Assembly (NCBI GenBank): GCA_905397405.1
Contig: CAJPVJ010000017.1
Coordinates: 1 to 64,000, forward strand
DNA: 64,000 nucleotides
Reading direction: 5' to 3'
Source of the DNA: Oppiella nova
Lineage: Eukaryota > Arthropoda > Arachnida > Sarcoptiformes > Oppiidae
The notes beneath the pieces were generated by a model, which was not told where the DNA came from, searched no databases, and saw nothing but the letters and a program-made list of their open reading frames with translations. A program made the translations under genes and the position numbers. This document shows, one piece after another, positions 1 to 10,481 of this stretch; position 1 is the stretch's first letter, and every line of letters begins with the position of its first letter.

Positions 1-612
1 TATTTATGTTTTAAAAATACTGTATTAAAAAATGTTTATTAATTTACAAAATGTTTTACATGTATCCAAATTTACAAATTTCTTTTCTCAACTGTATTTC
101 AATTATAACACTATTTCTCGATGTAATCGTTTGCATAGAATATAAGTGTGGAATTCCCGGCACTTCTCTTAAGACTAATATCAAAACTGAATTAAATAAT
201 GAAAAAGTTGTTGAAAATGGATTTAAAGTTAAATATAGGTTTGTTTTATATTTTATAGTTGATAAATAATATATTGTATACTTATAAACAATATTATCGC
301 ACTTTAGTTGTGACTATAATGACGCGCCGTTTATAATCGGCTACAACGAAAGGGAATGTATGGACGGGGAGTGGACACAATCCATACCAAAATGTGGTAT
401 AAACGACACTCTGAGATACTTTTGTAAAATTATTTGCTAAATTATGTTATAATTGACAGCCGCCTTATATACGGGTAAATATGACTACAACTATACAGTG
501 AATGGCAATGCAGTCAACATATCACTGGAAAATTCTGCAAGAATTTCAGGAATTGTGGTCAAAGTGTCGTCAATAGAGCCCATAGAAGTGGTTAACATTA
601 AGAACATCCCAT
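1..612. repeat. Left arm of large inverted repeat (partner 1814-2422)
   Basis: The left edge of the window is the reverse complement of 2401-2422, and similarity runs without a break to 612/1814. By eye the arms are about 97-98% identical with a few short indels. The spacer is 613-1813. The arm may continue left of the window. Confidence 0.93.
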
Positions 613-614
613 AA
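51..614 (+). CDS. Truncated duplicate of sushi-domain gene; predicted 143-aa secreted protein
   Basis: Inverted copy of exons 1, 2 and the start of exon 3 of the minus-strand gene at 570-2372. Exons 51-238, 308-396 and 460-614 keep the same GT-AG sites and phases as the parent. The product would have a signal peptide (residues 1 to about 28), one complete CCP/sushi module with cysteines at about 33, 64, 80 and 92, and about 50 residues of the following module. It then stops: the TAA at 612-614 is formed exactly at the duplication breakpoint. It differs from the parent by a few residues in CCP1 (ECMDGEW against ECIAGEW). Expression is unknown. It could be a soluble decoy form, a non-functional remnant, or an assembly effect at the window edge. 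Confidence 0.5.
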
Positions 615-2372
615 TGGTTTGATTTGTTTGCGACTATTGTTTGTCTCGTAATTCTCATACTTCCTGAATGTGTTCATTCGGGTCGACTCGACGGCCTCTA
701 TCTGTATATAACCGGACGAATCGTATGGACTAATAGTGCATTGATTGCTATCCAGTCCCTCATTCAAGCAATGGTTGGACAGTTGGTTCTCATTGAGCGG
801 ACAATTAATGTGGTCGTAGAAGAGATCATCTCGTGGTCTGTGGTTATTGTGAGCCCCTCTCAGCTGTTGATTGGATTGACTTTCGATACGTCGCGAAGAC
901 TTCCGTCTCTTATGTATGAGATATATGACACTAATTGTGATCAAAATTCCCAATAAAAGACCTAAAAATATGTACACGAATTGTATTGAATTCAATGAAT
1001 TATCTATAGTTTGGTCGCTATTTATATATGAGACGCCAGTTGTCGACTGAATCTCTTTAATCACTGGTGGAGAGGGATAGGGATTTGAATGAACAGTTGG
1101 TTCCGGGGTTTGGTTTTCTTTATGTTTACTATAAGGATAGGGATTTAAAGTGGTCGTCAATGTTGTGGTCAATTCAGTGGTGGTCTCGACAGTAGTTGTG
1201 GTCAAATGAGGCAAACATTGCGGCAAAAGCTCAGACCACTCACCATCTGAACCGCACTCGCGTTTTGTGGATCCATTGATTTTAGTGTTATTATCGGGAC
1301 ATTCAAATGAGGCCACACTTCCTACCACTGCCTCACTCTCGCTCCACAACCAATTAAATGTGACTTTCAGCTCATCCAACGGTTCCACTTTGCACGTAAT
1401 ATTTGGCACACACTTTGGCAACTTCTTAAGCGACCATTCCTCATAAGGTGTGCACACAATCTCAGATGCCCTGCGCTCCTCCATAATGAAGAAGTCTTGG
1501 CACTGGTATTTGTATTTCATTGTGGAAGCCCTGTCTTTGAGGGCCACTATTTTACCAAACGCCGGGACATCCGGTTTAAAGCACTCGTCGTTAATGGCTT
1601 CGTATAACTCAATGAACTCTACGATTGCCGGACACGACAGGAGTTCACAGTTTCTGAACTTCTCGCTAAAAGTAATCAAAATCCACGACACGTTTGGATG
1701 AGTCCTGAAGTCGACGTCTTTTGTCGGACAATGAAATAGTGTTGAATACCTTTTGGGCAAATGAAGGGGTATTTTGTCTTTGAATGTAGAGTTGGCTACA
1801 AAACACTCCGGGGATGGGATGTTCTTAATGTTAACCACTTCTATGGGCTCTATTGACGACACTTTGACCACAATTCCTGAAATTCTTGCAGAATTTTCCA
1901 GTGATATGTTGACTGCATTGCCATTCACTGTATAGTTGTAATCATATTTACCCGTATATAAGGTGGCTGTCAATTATAACATAATTTAGCAAATAATTTT
2001 AAAAAGTATCTCAGTGTCGTTTATACCACATTTTGGTATGGATTGTGTCCACTCCCCGGCTATACATTCCCTTTCATTGTAGCCGATTATAAACGGCGCG
2101 TCATTATAGTCACAACTAAAGTGCGATAATATTGTTTATAAGCATACAATATATTATTTATCAACTATAAAATATAAAACAAACCTATATTTAACTTTAA
2201 ATCCATTTTCAACAACTTTTTCATTATTTAATTCTGTTTTGATATTAGTCTTGAGAGAAGTGCCGGGAATTCCACACTTATATTCTATGCAAACAATTAC
2301 ATCGAGAAATAGTGTTATAATTGAAATACAGTTGAGAAAAGAAATTTGTAAATTTGGATACATGTAAAACAT
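570..2372 (-). CDS. Sushi (CCP) domain single-pass membrane protein, 557 aa
   Basis: Three exons in order 2372-2185, 2115-2027 and 1966-570, with phases that join cleanly (1674 bp). Exon 1 gives a signal peptide (hydrophobic ISIITLFLDVIVC) and the first half of CCP1. Exon 2 ends CCP1 with ECIAGEWTQSIPKC. Exon 3 carries a beta-rich segment with four or more cysteines, two further CCP modules (ending EEWSLKKLPKC and DGEWSELLPQC), a Thr-rich probably O-glycosylated stalk with repeated TTT runs, a transmembrane helix (FVYIFLGLLLGILITISVIY) and a basic, Asn/Gln-rich cytoplasmic tail. CCP modules in arthropods serve adhesion and complement-like recognition, so a cell-surface receptor or adhesion role is inferred. 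The last 13 residues are encoded by the antisense strand of its own inverted duplicate (570-612), so the ancestral C-terminus was probably different. The start is the ATG at 2372. Confidence 0.8.
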
Positions 2373-2422
2373 TTTGTAAATTAATAAACATTTTTTAATA
2401 CAGTATTTTTAAAACATAAATA
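1814..2422. repeat. Right arm of large inverted repeat (partner 1-612)
   Basis: This arm contains exon 1, exon 2 and the beginning of exon 3 of the sushi gene. The inner breakpoint lies within exon 3. Arm differences include both coding and intronic changes, which argues against a purely exact hairpin artefact. Confidence 0.93.
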
Positions 2423-3038
2423 AAAATAATCTTTACTGTGTATTTCCTCTCAATGTTGACGCGTTTGACAATTTATTTGGTGTAATATTATATGAATTGT
2501 TAGTTCAATGCTAGTTATGATTAATTGACAAATTTTCCTATCCTTTTCCTCATTTAAATGTAATTATTTAGAATTCCATTCAATTTAGAGCTAATCCTAA
2601 TCCGCTATAAAAATAATATTTAAATTTTTATGACATAGTATTACAATTGAAATTAAGAAAATTAAGAATATAAAATTGACTTAATATATTAAATAAACTT
2701 TATGTCATAATCATCTAAAAATCATAAATCTAGAATTAATTGAATAAGAATTAGCTAAATCAATCAATATTTATTAGCAATCATTAAATTATAATTTATT
2801 TATTTATTAAATCCTTAATTCACTTTTTATCGATTATGACATTTTGTTTTGAAGTAAATAATCATAAAGTTTAAATTAATATCTCCATAACAACAATTTG
2901 CTTTTATATTTCTATAATATATTCAATAAAATTAATACAAATGAGATTTGAATATTAGAAAAGCAATTACACGATAGAAAAGCTGAAACAACACAACAGA
3001 ATGTGTTGTCTTATTGATTAATGTAGTGATTGGTGTCA
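2373..3038. promoter_or_regulatory. Divergent intergenic region between sushi gene and M13 peptidase
   Basis: A very AT-rich 666-bp interval between the two divergent ATGs (2372 minus, 3039 plus). It must hold both 5' leaders and presumably both promoters. I see no clear TATA or initiator element that stands out from the AT background. Confidence 0.4.
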
Positions 3039-6000
3039 ATGGAGACAACTAATGGTCGCCAATATTTGTCCGATGGATCAGTTATAACAAGACGACCGAC
3101 ACCCAGACTTCACTGCATTTGGTGGAGACTTCGGACTCAATTGGAGAAAACTCTGATCTGCGGCTGGACTGCTGTTTCCCTCCTTTTCTTAGGCCTAATC
3201 ATTGCTATCATTATTTTACTATCCATTCAATGCTACAGTAAATCTAATGGTAATAATTATATTATTTTCATTATTTTTATTATAAAATTTTATTCAAATT
3301 AAGAATAATATTTGTTTTCATTTGCAATCAGTTTGTCAAACAAAAGAGTGTCTCAATTCAGGTGTGAATAAATAAATTATTTAATTTATACCAAATTATA
3401 ACTGATATAATAATTATCAATATTAATTGATTATTGTCAAAATCAACTGAATAGCATCACAAATATTGGCACATTTAGATGAGTCGGTGTCTCCGTGTCA
3501 TGACTTTTACCGATTTTCGTGCGGAAGATGGCTGGACTCGACTCCTATTCCTGATGACAGCGATTCTGTTTCCACTTTTAGTCAATTGCAGGATAATATT
3601 GACCTTAAATTGAAAGGTTACTTTATACATTATACCAATTTAATATTAAAATTAATGTTTTCATAATTCAAATATAGAGCTTTTGTCACAACCATTGAGT
3701 GCAAGTGATTCAAGAACCGTAAAGAATATGAAAAAAGTGTACAATTCTTGTATGAACTTAAGTAAGTTTTTACCGTAATTTTAAAATGTATGATAAACTT
3801 AATTGTATGTGAAATTAATTTGAATTTATAGGCCTCGCAAATGGATTAGAGACGGAACCGTTGATGAAATACATACAGCAGTTGGGCGGGTGGCCTGTCC
3901 TCGAGGGCAGCCATTGGAATGAATCCAACTTTAATTTCAGTGATTTGATGACTAAATTAAGGCGTTTTGGATTCAAAACGGATCTCTTCTTTAAATTAAG
4001 AGTTGCGCCAAATATGAAGAGAAACAAAGAATTCAAGATTTATGTAAGAAATATGTTTGACAACAATATATATAAATTCATTTACAGATATTATTATTGA
4101 AGATCGTTTACCCTTGAAATTTGTTATAGATTTTAGAGCCGACATTGAGTCCACTTACGAAACAGGAATTAATCAATAATAGGACTTATAAAATGAAATT
4201 ATATTTAGATTTGATGGTCGATATATCTGTAGTGTTAGGAGTGGATGAACAGAGGGCTGAACAGGAATTCAAAGAAGTTATTCGTTTGGAATCATTGATT
4301 GCAAAAGTAATCCTTCAGTCGTGTGATCATTCATTTCAATTAATTTCAAGCTTTAATTCAATTACTATTCAGACGATTATAAATTCTGGTAATTATCAGT
4401 CCGTGACTATTGGGGATGTCTACACAACCTTTTCCAATGTAAATCTCTATAATATTATTAATTGAATTCAAATTGAATTTAATTTCATAAACTTTCACTA
4501 ACAAGGAGTGGATTCAACTTCTAAATGGTTTGCTTTCGACTAATTATACTGTCAATGAAGACGACACTATAATTGTGTTTAACATTCAAACACTAAAGGA
4601 TTTAAATCAAATTATTGTTGATTACACACAAAAACATAAAAGGTTAATTAACATATAATTTTTAAATTGTACATAATAATTTATGCATTTATATTGATTT
4701 AGAGTTGTGGCTAATTTTGTGATTTGGAAAATAGTGTATCAATCTATTAAAGTCTTGGGAAATAATTTGATAGATTTGGAAAATGAATTTTATTCACAAA
4801 TGCGTTCATTGAAGCGAAATACCAAACACTGGAAGAATTGTTTAAATATATTGACCACTAATATGAAGACCGGAATCACATCTCTTTATCTCACCAATGA
4901 TTCCTCTAAAGAAGATAAGAGAAAAATGGTTAACAAATATTACAGTTATTTAATTTAATTTAATTATCAAAACATAATCTAATTAATAATTTTAATATAG
5001 AAAATATTTATTGAATGTTATTGAAAATTTCTGTTAGTTACACCCTTGTAATGACTTAAATACCTGTAATACTCATTGTCTAAGAACTTTAGTTTGTCAA
5101 ACTATATTTATAATCTATTCTATAACAGTAAATTGTAACTAAACTTATGTTATGATTGAAGGCAACTCAAATGTATGACAATATGCGGTCGATTCTGATT
5201 AACAAATTTGATGCTTTCGATTGGATGGACGACGAGACGAGATCTAACTCTATCATCAAAATTAATTTCATCAATCATTTTATTGGCTATAAAAATGAGC
5301 TCTTAAATGAAAATATAATTGACAATATCTACGAATCGGTTTGTTTTATAATTGAATTGAAAAACTAATTTTAAAATTATTTCTTTAATTAAAGCTAGGA
5401 GATTTAGAAAGTGATAATTTATTTGAAAATCTACTTCGACTTCAAAGGAATGATGTAAACAACGAATATAACCGATTAAATACAATTAACAACAGATCTG
5501 AGTAATTGTTTTTAGGATTATTCATTATGTTAAATTAATTTTTAATCATTTATTGATAAAATAGTTGGCAGAATATAGTGACTAATACTGTCGTGAATGC
5601 CTATTATTCTCCGTATATAAATAGCATCAAAATTCCCATTTGGATTCTCGAGGGAATATTCTTTGGAACAAAACGACCGAAGTTTGTGACAATTCTTTAA
5701 TATAAATATTTATATTTTATAAATAAAATGTATTTTAAAAGTTACCTCAATTATGGCGCCTTGGGATGGATTATTGGACACGAATTGATCCATCCGTTTG
5801 ACAACATTGGCGGAAAATTTGATAAGAGGGGAAACCTTAGGGACTGGTGGGATGTGGAGGTCAAAGAAACGTTTTACCAAAAGGCCCAGTGTTATATTGG
5901 GCAATATAAAAATTATAGTGTATTTAATTTTATTTTATTTAACAAAATGAAAATATTGTGTTTTAATGATTTATTCATTTATCAGATTAATGGCAGATCT

Positions 6001-6555
6001 ACTCTTTCGGAAGATATAGCAGACAATGGGGGTATTGATACCGCTTTCAAAGTAATCATTTTTATTATAAGTTATTTTTATTACACGTGAAATTATTTAC
6101 CGTATAATTATTTTTATAGAGTTATAAAGAATTTGTTAGACATCGTGGAAATGAATTACTTCTACCTGGTCTAAACTATACTCAGGAACAGTTATTCTGG
6201 ATAAGTGCAGCAAATGTAATGTATAAGCATTCTTACTATCTTACTATTAGTAACTCTTATCCATTTGACATTTACTAAAAAAAGTAATTATAAAATTTCC
6301 ACTAATTTTAAAGGTATGGTGCCATAAACTAACACCACAATACCAGAGATTATTCATTAGAAATTCAATTCATAGTCTCTCTGAATATAGGTTTAAATTT
6401 ACCTTTAAATTAAAAGTATATTTTTCTAATTACTAAAATTATTTGTGTTATTAAGAGTATTAGCGTCTTTTGGCAACTCTAAGGAATTTTCCAAAGTTTT
6501 TAAGTGTAAAGAAAATGATAGAATGAATCCAAAAGAGAGATGTAAACTGTGGTAA
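3039..6555 (+). CDS. Neprilysin-like M13 zinc metallopeptidase, 740 aa, 17 exons
   Basis: A type II membrane ectopeptidase that cleaves small peptides outside the cell. Exons: 3039-3249, 3332-3361, 3455-3616, 3678-3761, 3832-4043, 4130-4306, 4373-4438, 4506-4642, 4703-4928, 5162-5338, 5395-5501, 5565-5681, 5742-5919, 5986-6051, 6120-6215, 6314-6390, 6456-6555. All phases agree (2223 bp). A cytoplasmic N-terminus precedes one TM helix (AVSLLFLGLIIAIIILLSI). Family landmarks in order are CHDFYRFSCGRW, substrate-binding NAYYSP, the zinc motif GHELIHPFD (HExxH intact), the third ligand and Asp in SEDIADNGG (ExxxD intact), His and Arg in SIHSLSEYR, and the terminal CKLW. The length is typical of M13, and every catalytic residue I can check is present, so it should be active. 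The usual HGFD after HExxH is HPFD. The upstream TTG at 3030 is not the start; the ATG at 3039 is. Confidence 0.9.
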
Positions 6556-7082
6556 AGGCTTACATGGATTTAATGCACAAACAAGTGTTGGATTTTATAA
6601 CTTATGGTTTATTATTCAATTAGTTCTGTATTATAAAACTAATTATATTTTCATAGCTTTAAGATTATTTATAAAATATTCATGTTATAACTGTTGTTTG
6701 TAATATAGTGTAAATTTTTACTAATTACTGTAATGACCAGACAAAACACAAATTAAATTTCAATTTGTTTGTGATCTCATATTTGTTACAAACTTATTTT
6801 TAAGGGAAATCAACATAATATAATTTATTTTGTAATCTTTCACTTCTCTACTGTATTAACAGACTATTTTCAAAAGCAATTAATTTTTACATTTTAATGT
6901 GACTTATGGTTAATGAAATGCTGTTATGTTTTATAACCCCTAATGATGTTAACACAAGTGGCGTACAATCGCTTGGATTAAACTTTCTTTTCGGTTATTA
7001 ATACAACTTATAAATTAAATTTAAATTTTATGAACCAATTGAACGGTTCATTGAATCTGAGACACAAAAAATAAGTCTCAAA
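6556..7082. other. Intergenic, 527 bp
   Basis: AT-rich, between two plus-strand genes. It presumably holds the M13 3' end and the protease promoter. I recognise no other feature. Confidence 0.4.
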
Positions 7083-8710
7083 ATGATTGTCTTCCAGAAG
7101 TGTTTTCTAAGAGTTTTGATTTTGAGTTTAAATTGTTTATTAACTTTTGGTGAACAATCAGATAGCGATTCAGTGAAAGTGGTGTCAGAAACTGACAACA
7201 AAGCAAAAGTCAGCACTAATTCAACAGATAGTCGAGTCTTCAGAGACACTCAATTACAGCGATGTGTGACACGAGAGGGTCGTCCCGGATATTGTAAGGC
7301 CGGTGTTTGTCTCAACCTCATCGACAAGAAGCCGGTGTACTGTCCATCAAGTTCTTCATATTACATGAAATGCTGTCCCATAAACAATAGGGCGGCAGTG
7401 CTTCCGTCAAATGAGCCCAGTATGCAATCAAATCTCATATAATCACTCAAATACTCATAAAATATATTTCCATTTATTTCAAAGTCTGTGGTTTGCGTCC
7501 AAATAACAACTTTTTTATTGTTGGCGGCGCGGAAGCACCGGCCCATTCGTGGCCCTGGGCTGTGGCTATATACCAGAATTCATACAAAACCAAAAAACTC
7601 AAGTCTCGGTTCATATGCGGCGGAACCATAATCGCCGAGTGGTATGTCCTGTCGGCCGCGCACTGTATTGTCCGGCAAAACGAAATCCTGACGGCGAGTA
7701 ACTTCAAGATCCTGATCGGCGCCCACGACAACAAAAACAGCGGATTCTATGCCGACGTCCAGGAAATTAAAATTCACGAAAACTTTATTTTTGGTCAACA
7801 CCGCAATGATATCGCACTTTTCAAACTCACTCAACCGCTTGACTTCAGGCATAACAAAGACATCGCACCGGTATGTCTGCCCCCACCCGAGATTGAGGGG
7901 GCAGACCTTATCGGCACAATGGGTACATTAGTTGGATGGGGTACTACTTCTCAGGTAATTTAGGTTTTGCTTACATTCATTAATTATTTCATATAAATTT
8001 ATGGCTTCATTAATAGTGAAAAATGTGTAAAAAAGATAAACTTATAGATCGATGACTTTTACATTAATTCATTTGCCATATGTTTATCATTTAAAACTCA
8101 ATAATGAAATATATACTCATTTATATAAAAATATAATATACTTAATATTATTTCATCACCAATATACTATATTACCTTTAATTTGACCACAAATTAATGA
8201 GCAATGAAGAATTACCACGAATATTGAAATTAAAAGCAAATCATATTCTCATATATTGAATGGATAGGGAGGAAAGCCAAGCCCAGTTTTACAAGAAGTT
8301 GAGGTCCCTATTAGTGAACTGGAAGACTGCGCCAAGCGATACAGTTCTCTGTTAACTGTGTCCGATCAGATCAATGAAAACCAATTGTGTGCTTCGTATC
8401 CAAGTGGTGGCAAAGACTCGTGTCAGGTATGTATGATATATGTGTCCCAAACCATTAGTGCCTCACAATTGTATTTTAATAAAAGGGTGATTCTGGAGGT
8501 TCACTAACGGTGTCATATAGCGGTCGTTATTACCAATTGGGTGTCGTTTCGTTTGGAAAAGGCTGCGCTCAGCCAGGATTTCCCGGAGTCTATACAAAAG
8601 GTATCACTGCCTCCGACATCATCAGTAATATTAAACCATTAAATTGTGCTTATTATTTGCATTCAGTTTCATCATTTCTCTATTGGATTGGCGCTCATAT
8701 CGAGGACTAA
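7083..8710 (+). CDS. Clip-like-domain trypsin-type serine protease, 396 aa
   Basis: A secreted zymogen of the arthropod clip-protease type, the class that acts in immune and developmental cascades. Exons: 7083-7419, 7485-7954, 8268-8426 and 8486-8710 (1191 bp, phases consistent). The signal peptide is about residues 1-23. A six-cysteine clip-like module runs from CVTREGRPGYC to YYMKCCPI. A linker cysteine (NEPICGL) would tie the light chain to the catalytic chain. The protease domain starts IVGGAEAP and has His in SAAHC, Asp in NDIALF and Ser in GDSGG. Asp six residues before the catalytic Ser (KDSCQGDSGG), with Gly in SFG and PGVY, predicts cleavage after Lys or Arg. The residue before IVGG is Phe (NNNFF-IVGG) rather than the common Arg or Lys, so activation should need a chymotrypsin-like enzyme or self-cleavage. 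Confidence 0.88.
7955..8267 (+). other. Intron 2 of the serine protease gene, 313 bp
   Basis: AT-rich intron with gtaatt donor and tggatag acceptor. It is longer than the other introns of this gene, and I see nothing else in it. Confidence 0.6.
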
Positions 8711-8946
8711 CTGATTGTGAATTAAACAATATTTAGGAAATTAACATTTAATTATTTACTCATCAATTACTCATTGAATTTTGTGTTAAATATTGATACA
8801 GTATTGATAATATTGGATCAGATATTGGTATGATGGTGTGGTTGAGACATCATTATTTGAACTTAGAATTAATTATTTGTCATAAGATTTATAAATATAA
8901 TAAAATAACTTTTAGACAATGCTTTTGGACATTGTTTGCAACCATT

Positions 8947-9751
8947 TCACTGGCTATTGGTGTTCTGGTCGGCCCTCGACTTGACATAAGCCTTGAAGAG
9001 AGTGATCGGCTCTTTGTTGATCTCTTCATAATAAGGCAGATCTCGTTTGAGTCGATCACTCCATTCCTTCACATTATCATAGGTACTGATCATATCGTAA
9101 TCAAACACTTCTGCCAATGAAAGACTCGCCAGAACCGAGAGATCAGCTAAAGTGATCTCATTCCCGGCCACAAACCTCTGCACTGCCAGCGAGTCATTCA
9201 ATATCTGAAGCGCTTCTTTGATTCTCTTTCCCTTTTCGGGATCCAAATCATTGGCATTCTTGCCGTCTCTCATGATTGGGGCCAAGAATTCGCCGATATT
9301 TCGATATATAGTTCCCAAATCCCATTGCAATATACGGTCCACGACTGCCCTCTTTTCCGGATCACTCGGATATAGGCTTGAATTGGGGGCGTATTTGTTG
9401 GCCAAATAAGTCATTATAGCGCGACTGCACAACCATTCAGTGATTTTTAGTTATAATTCTGTCAAATGAGAAGTTTTCATACCTTTCCCATAAGACATAT
9501 CCGTTGTCACAAATGGTAGGCAAACAGTGTTGAGGATTGAGTTTTAAAAACCACTCTTCCTTTTGTTCGCCTTTTATTCAATGAAATCATTATATAATGA
9601 ATGAACAAATAATTTCATTTGATTTCACATTACCTTTCATTAGATCAACAAAATTAGGGTTGAGTTCAATATTGAGATGCTTTGCGGCCATCATTACGGC
9701 CCGACAGGGAGGGCTCGGACCCACAAAATACAAGTCAATTACCATTTTCAT
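8947..9751 (-). CDS. Glutathione S-transferase, delta/epsilon-like, 227 aa
   Basis: A cytosolic enzyme that conjugates glutathione to electrophiles, including pesticides in mites. Exons 9751-9634, 9570-9483 and 9424-8947 total 684 bp. The N-terminal thioredoxin-like half has LYFVGPSPPCRAVMMAAK, where the Ser before PPC fits the catalytic position of delta-class enzymes. The glutathione-binding cis-Pro segment is NPQHCLPTICDNG, and the ESRAI motif is split by the second intron exactly as the reading frame predicts. The helical C-terminal half contains the conserved ITLADLS segment. The start could be the ATG at 9751 or the in-frame ATG at 9745. It lies tail to tail with the serine protease, with 236 bp between the stops. 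Confidence 0.92.
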
Positions 9752-10481
9752 TGAATTTGTCTGATTTCATACACTATGCAGTAGACAATAATTGGTGCTA
9801 TAATTGATTGAATGGTATATTTATAAACAAAATGAATGCTATTATTGTCCTTCAATTGCAACAAATCTTATCTCTGAAGATAACAATGAATTCTTTGCTA
9901 AACAATAACGTAAAACACAATTAATCTTCATTTGAACACTAATTCTACACAAGAATTCAAACACAAGTTATACGACAATCATATCAATTATCTCATAACA
10001 TCTTAGCCCTGATGATGGTCACAATGATGACCGAAAACATATAACTTAATTTTATTTTTTAAGTCATTCACTGATACTACGAATAAATATTGAAAACTTA
10101 CTCTAAATAAAAAAATTATTGTTTTTTATTAATTAAAGAAACATAAATTTATTTTTCAAATACTTTAAAACAAAATCAAATTAAAGCATAAATTATAGTA
10201 TTGAAAATAATGATATAATTTATAAATCAATTAACATTAATGTAGGTTTGAAACCAAAATAACACACAGTAATAATCAATGAAAACAGAGATTTAGTCGA
10301 AAAAACTAGAAAAACAATTCAAAAAAAGGAAAAAGTAATCAAATGTGAAACGATTAGAAAATTAGGATAAATACATATTAAATGAATTAACGATTGAATA
10401 CTGAAAGTGATCACAATTTGCAATTATATATCGAAATCTATATTCATAACAAAAACATTAATATCTCATACAGTCTATAGT
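9752..10481. other. Intergenic, 730 bp
   Basis: AT-rich, between the GST start and the F-box gene stop, both on the minus strand. It should hold the GST promoter and F-box 3' UTR. No ORF, RNA gene or repeat is recognised. Confidence 0.4.

Noticed and set aside
624-956. 110-codon plus-strand frame
   Set aside because: Antisense shadow of the sushi gene's last exon, with no independent domain or splice context.
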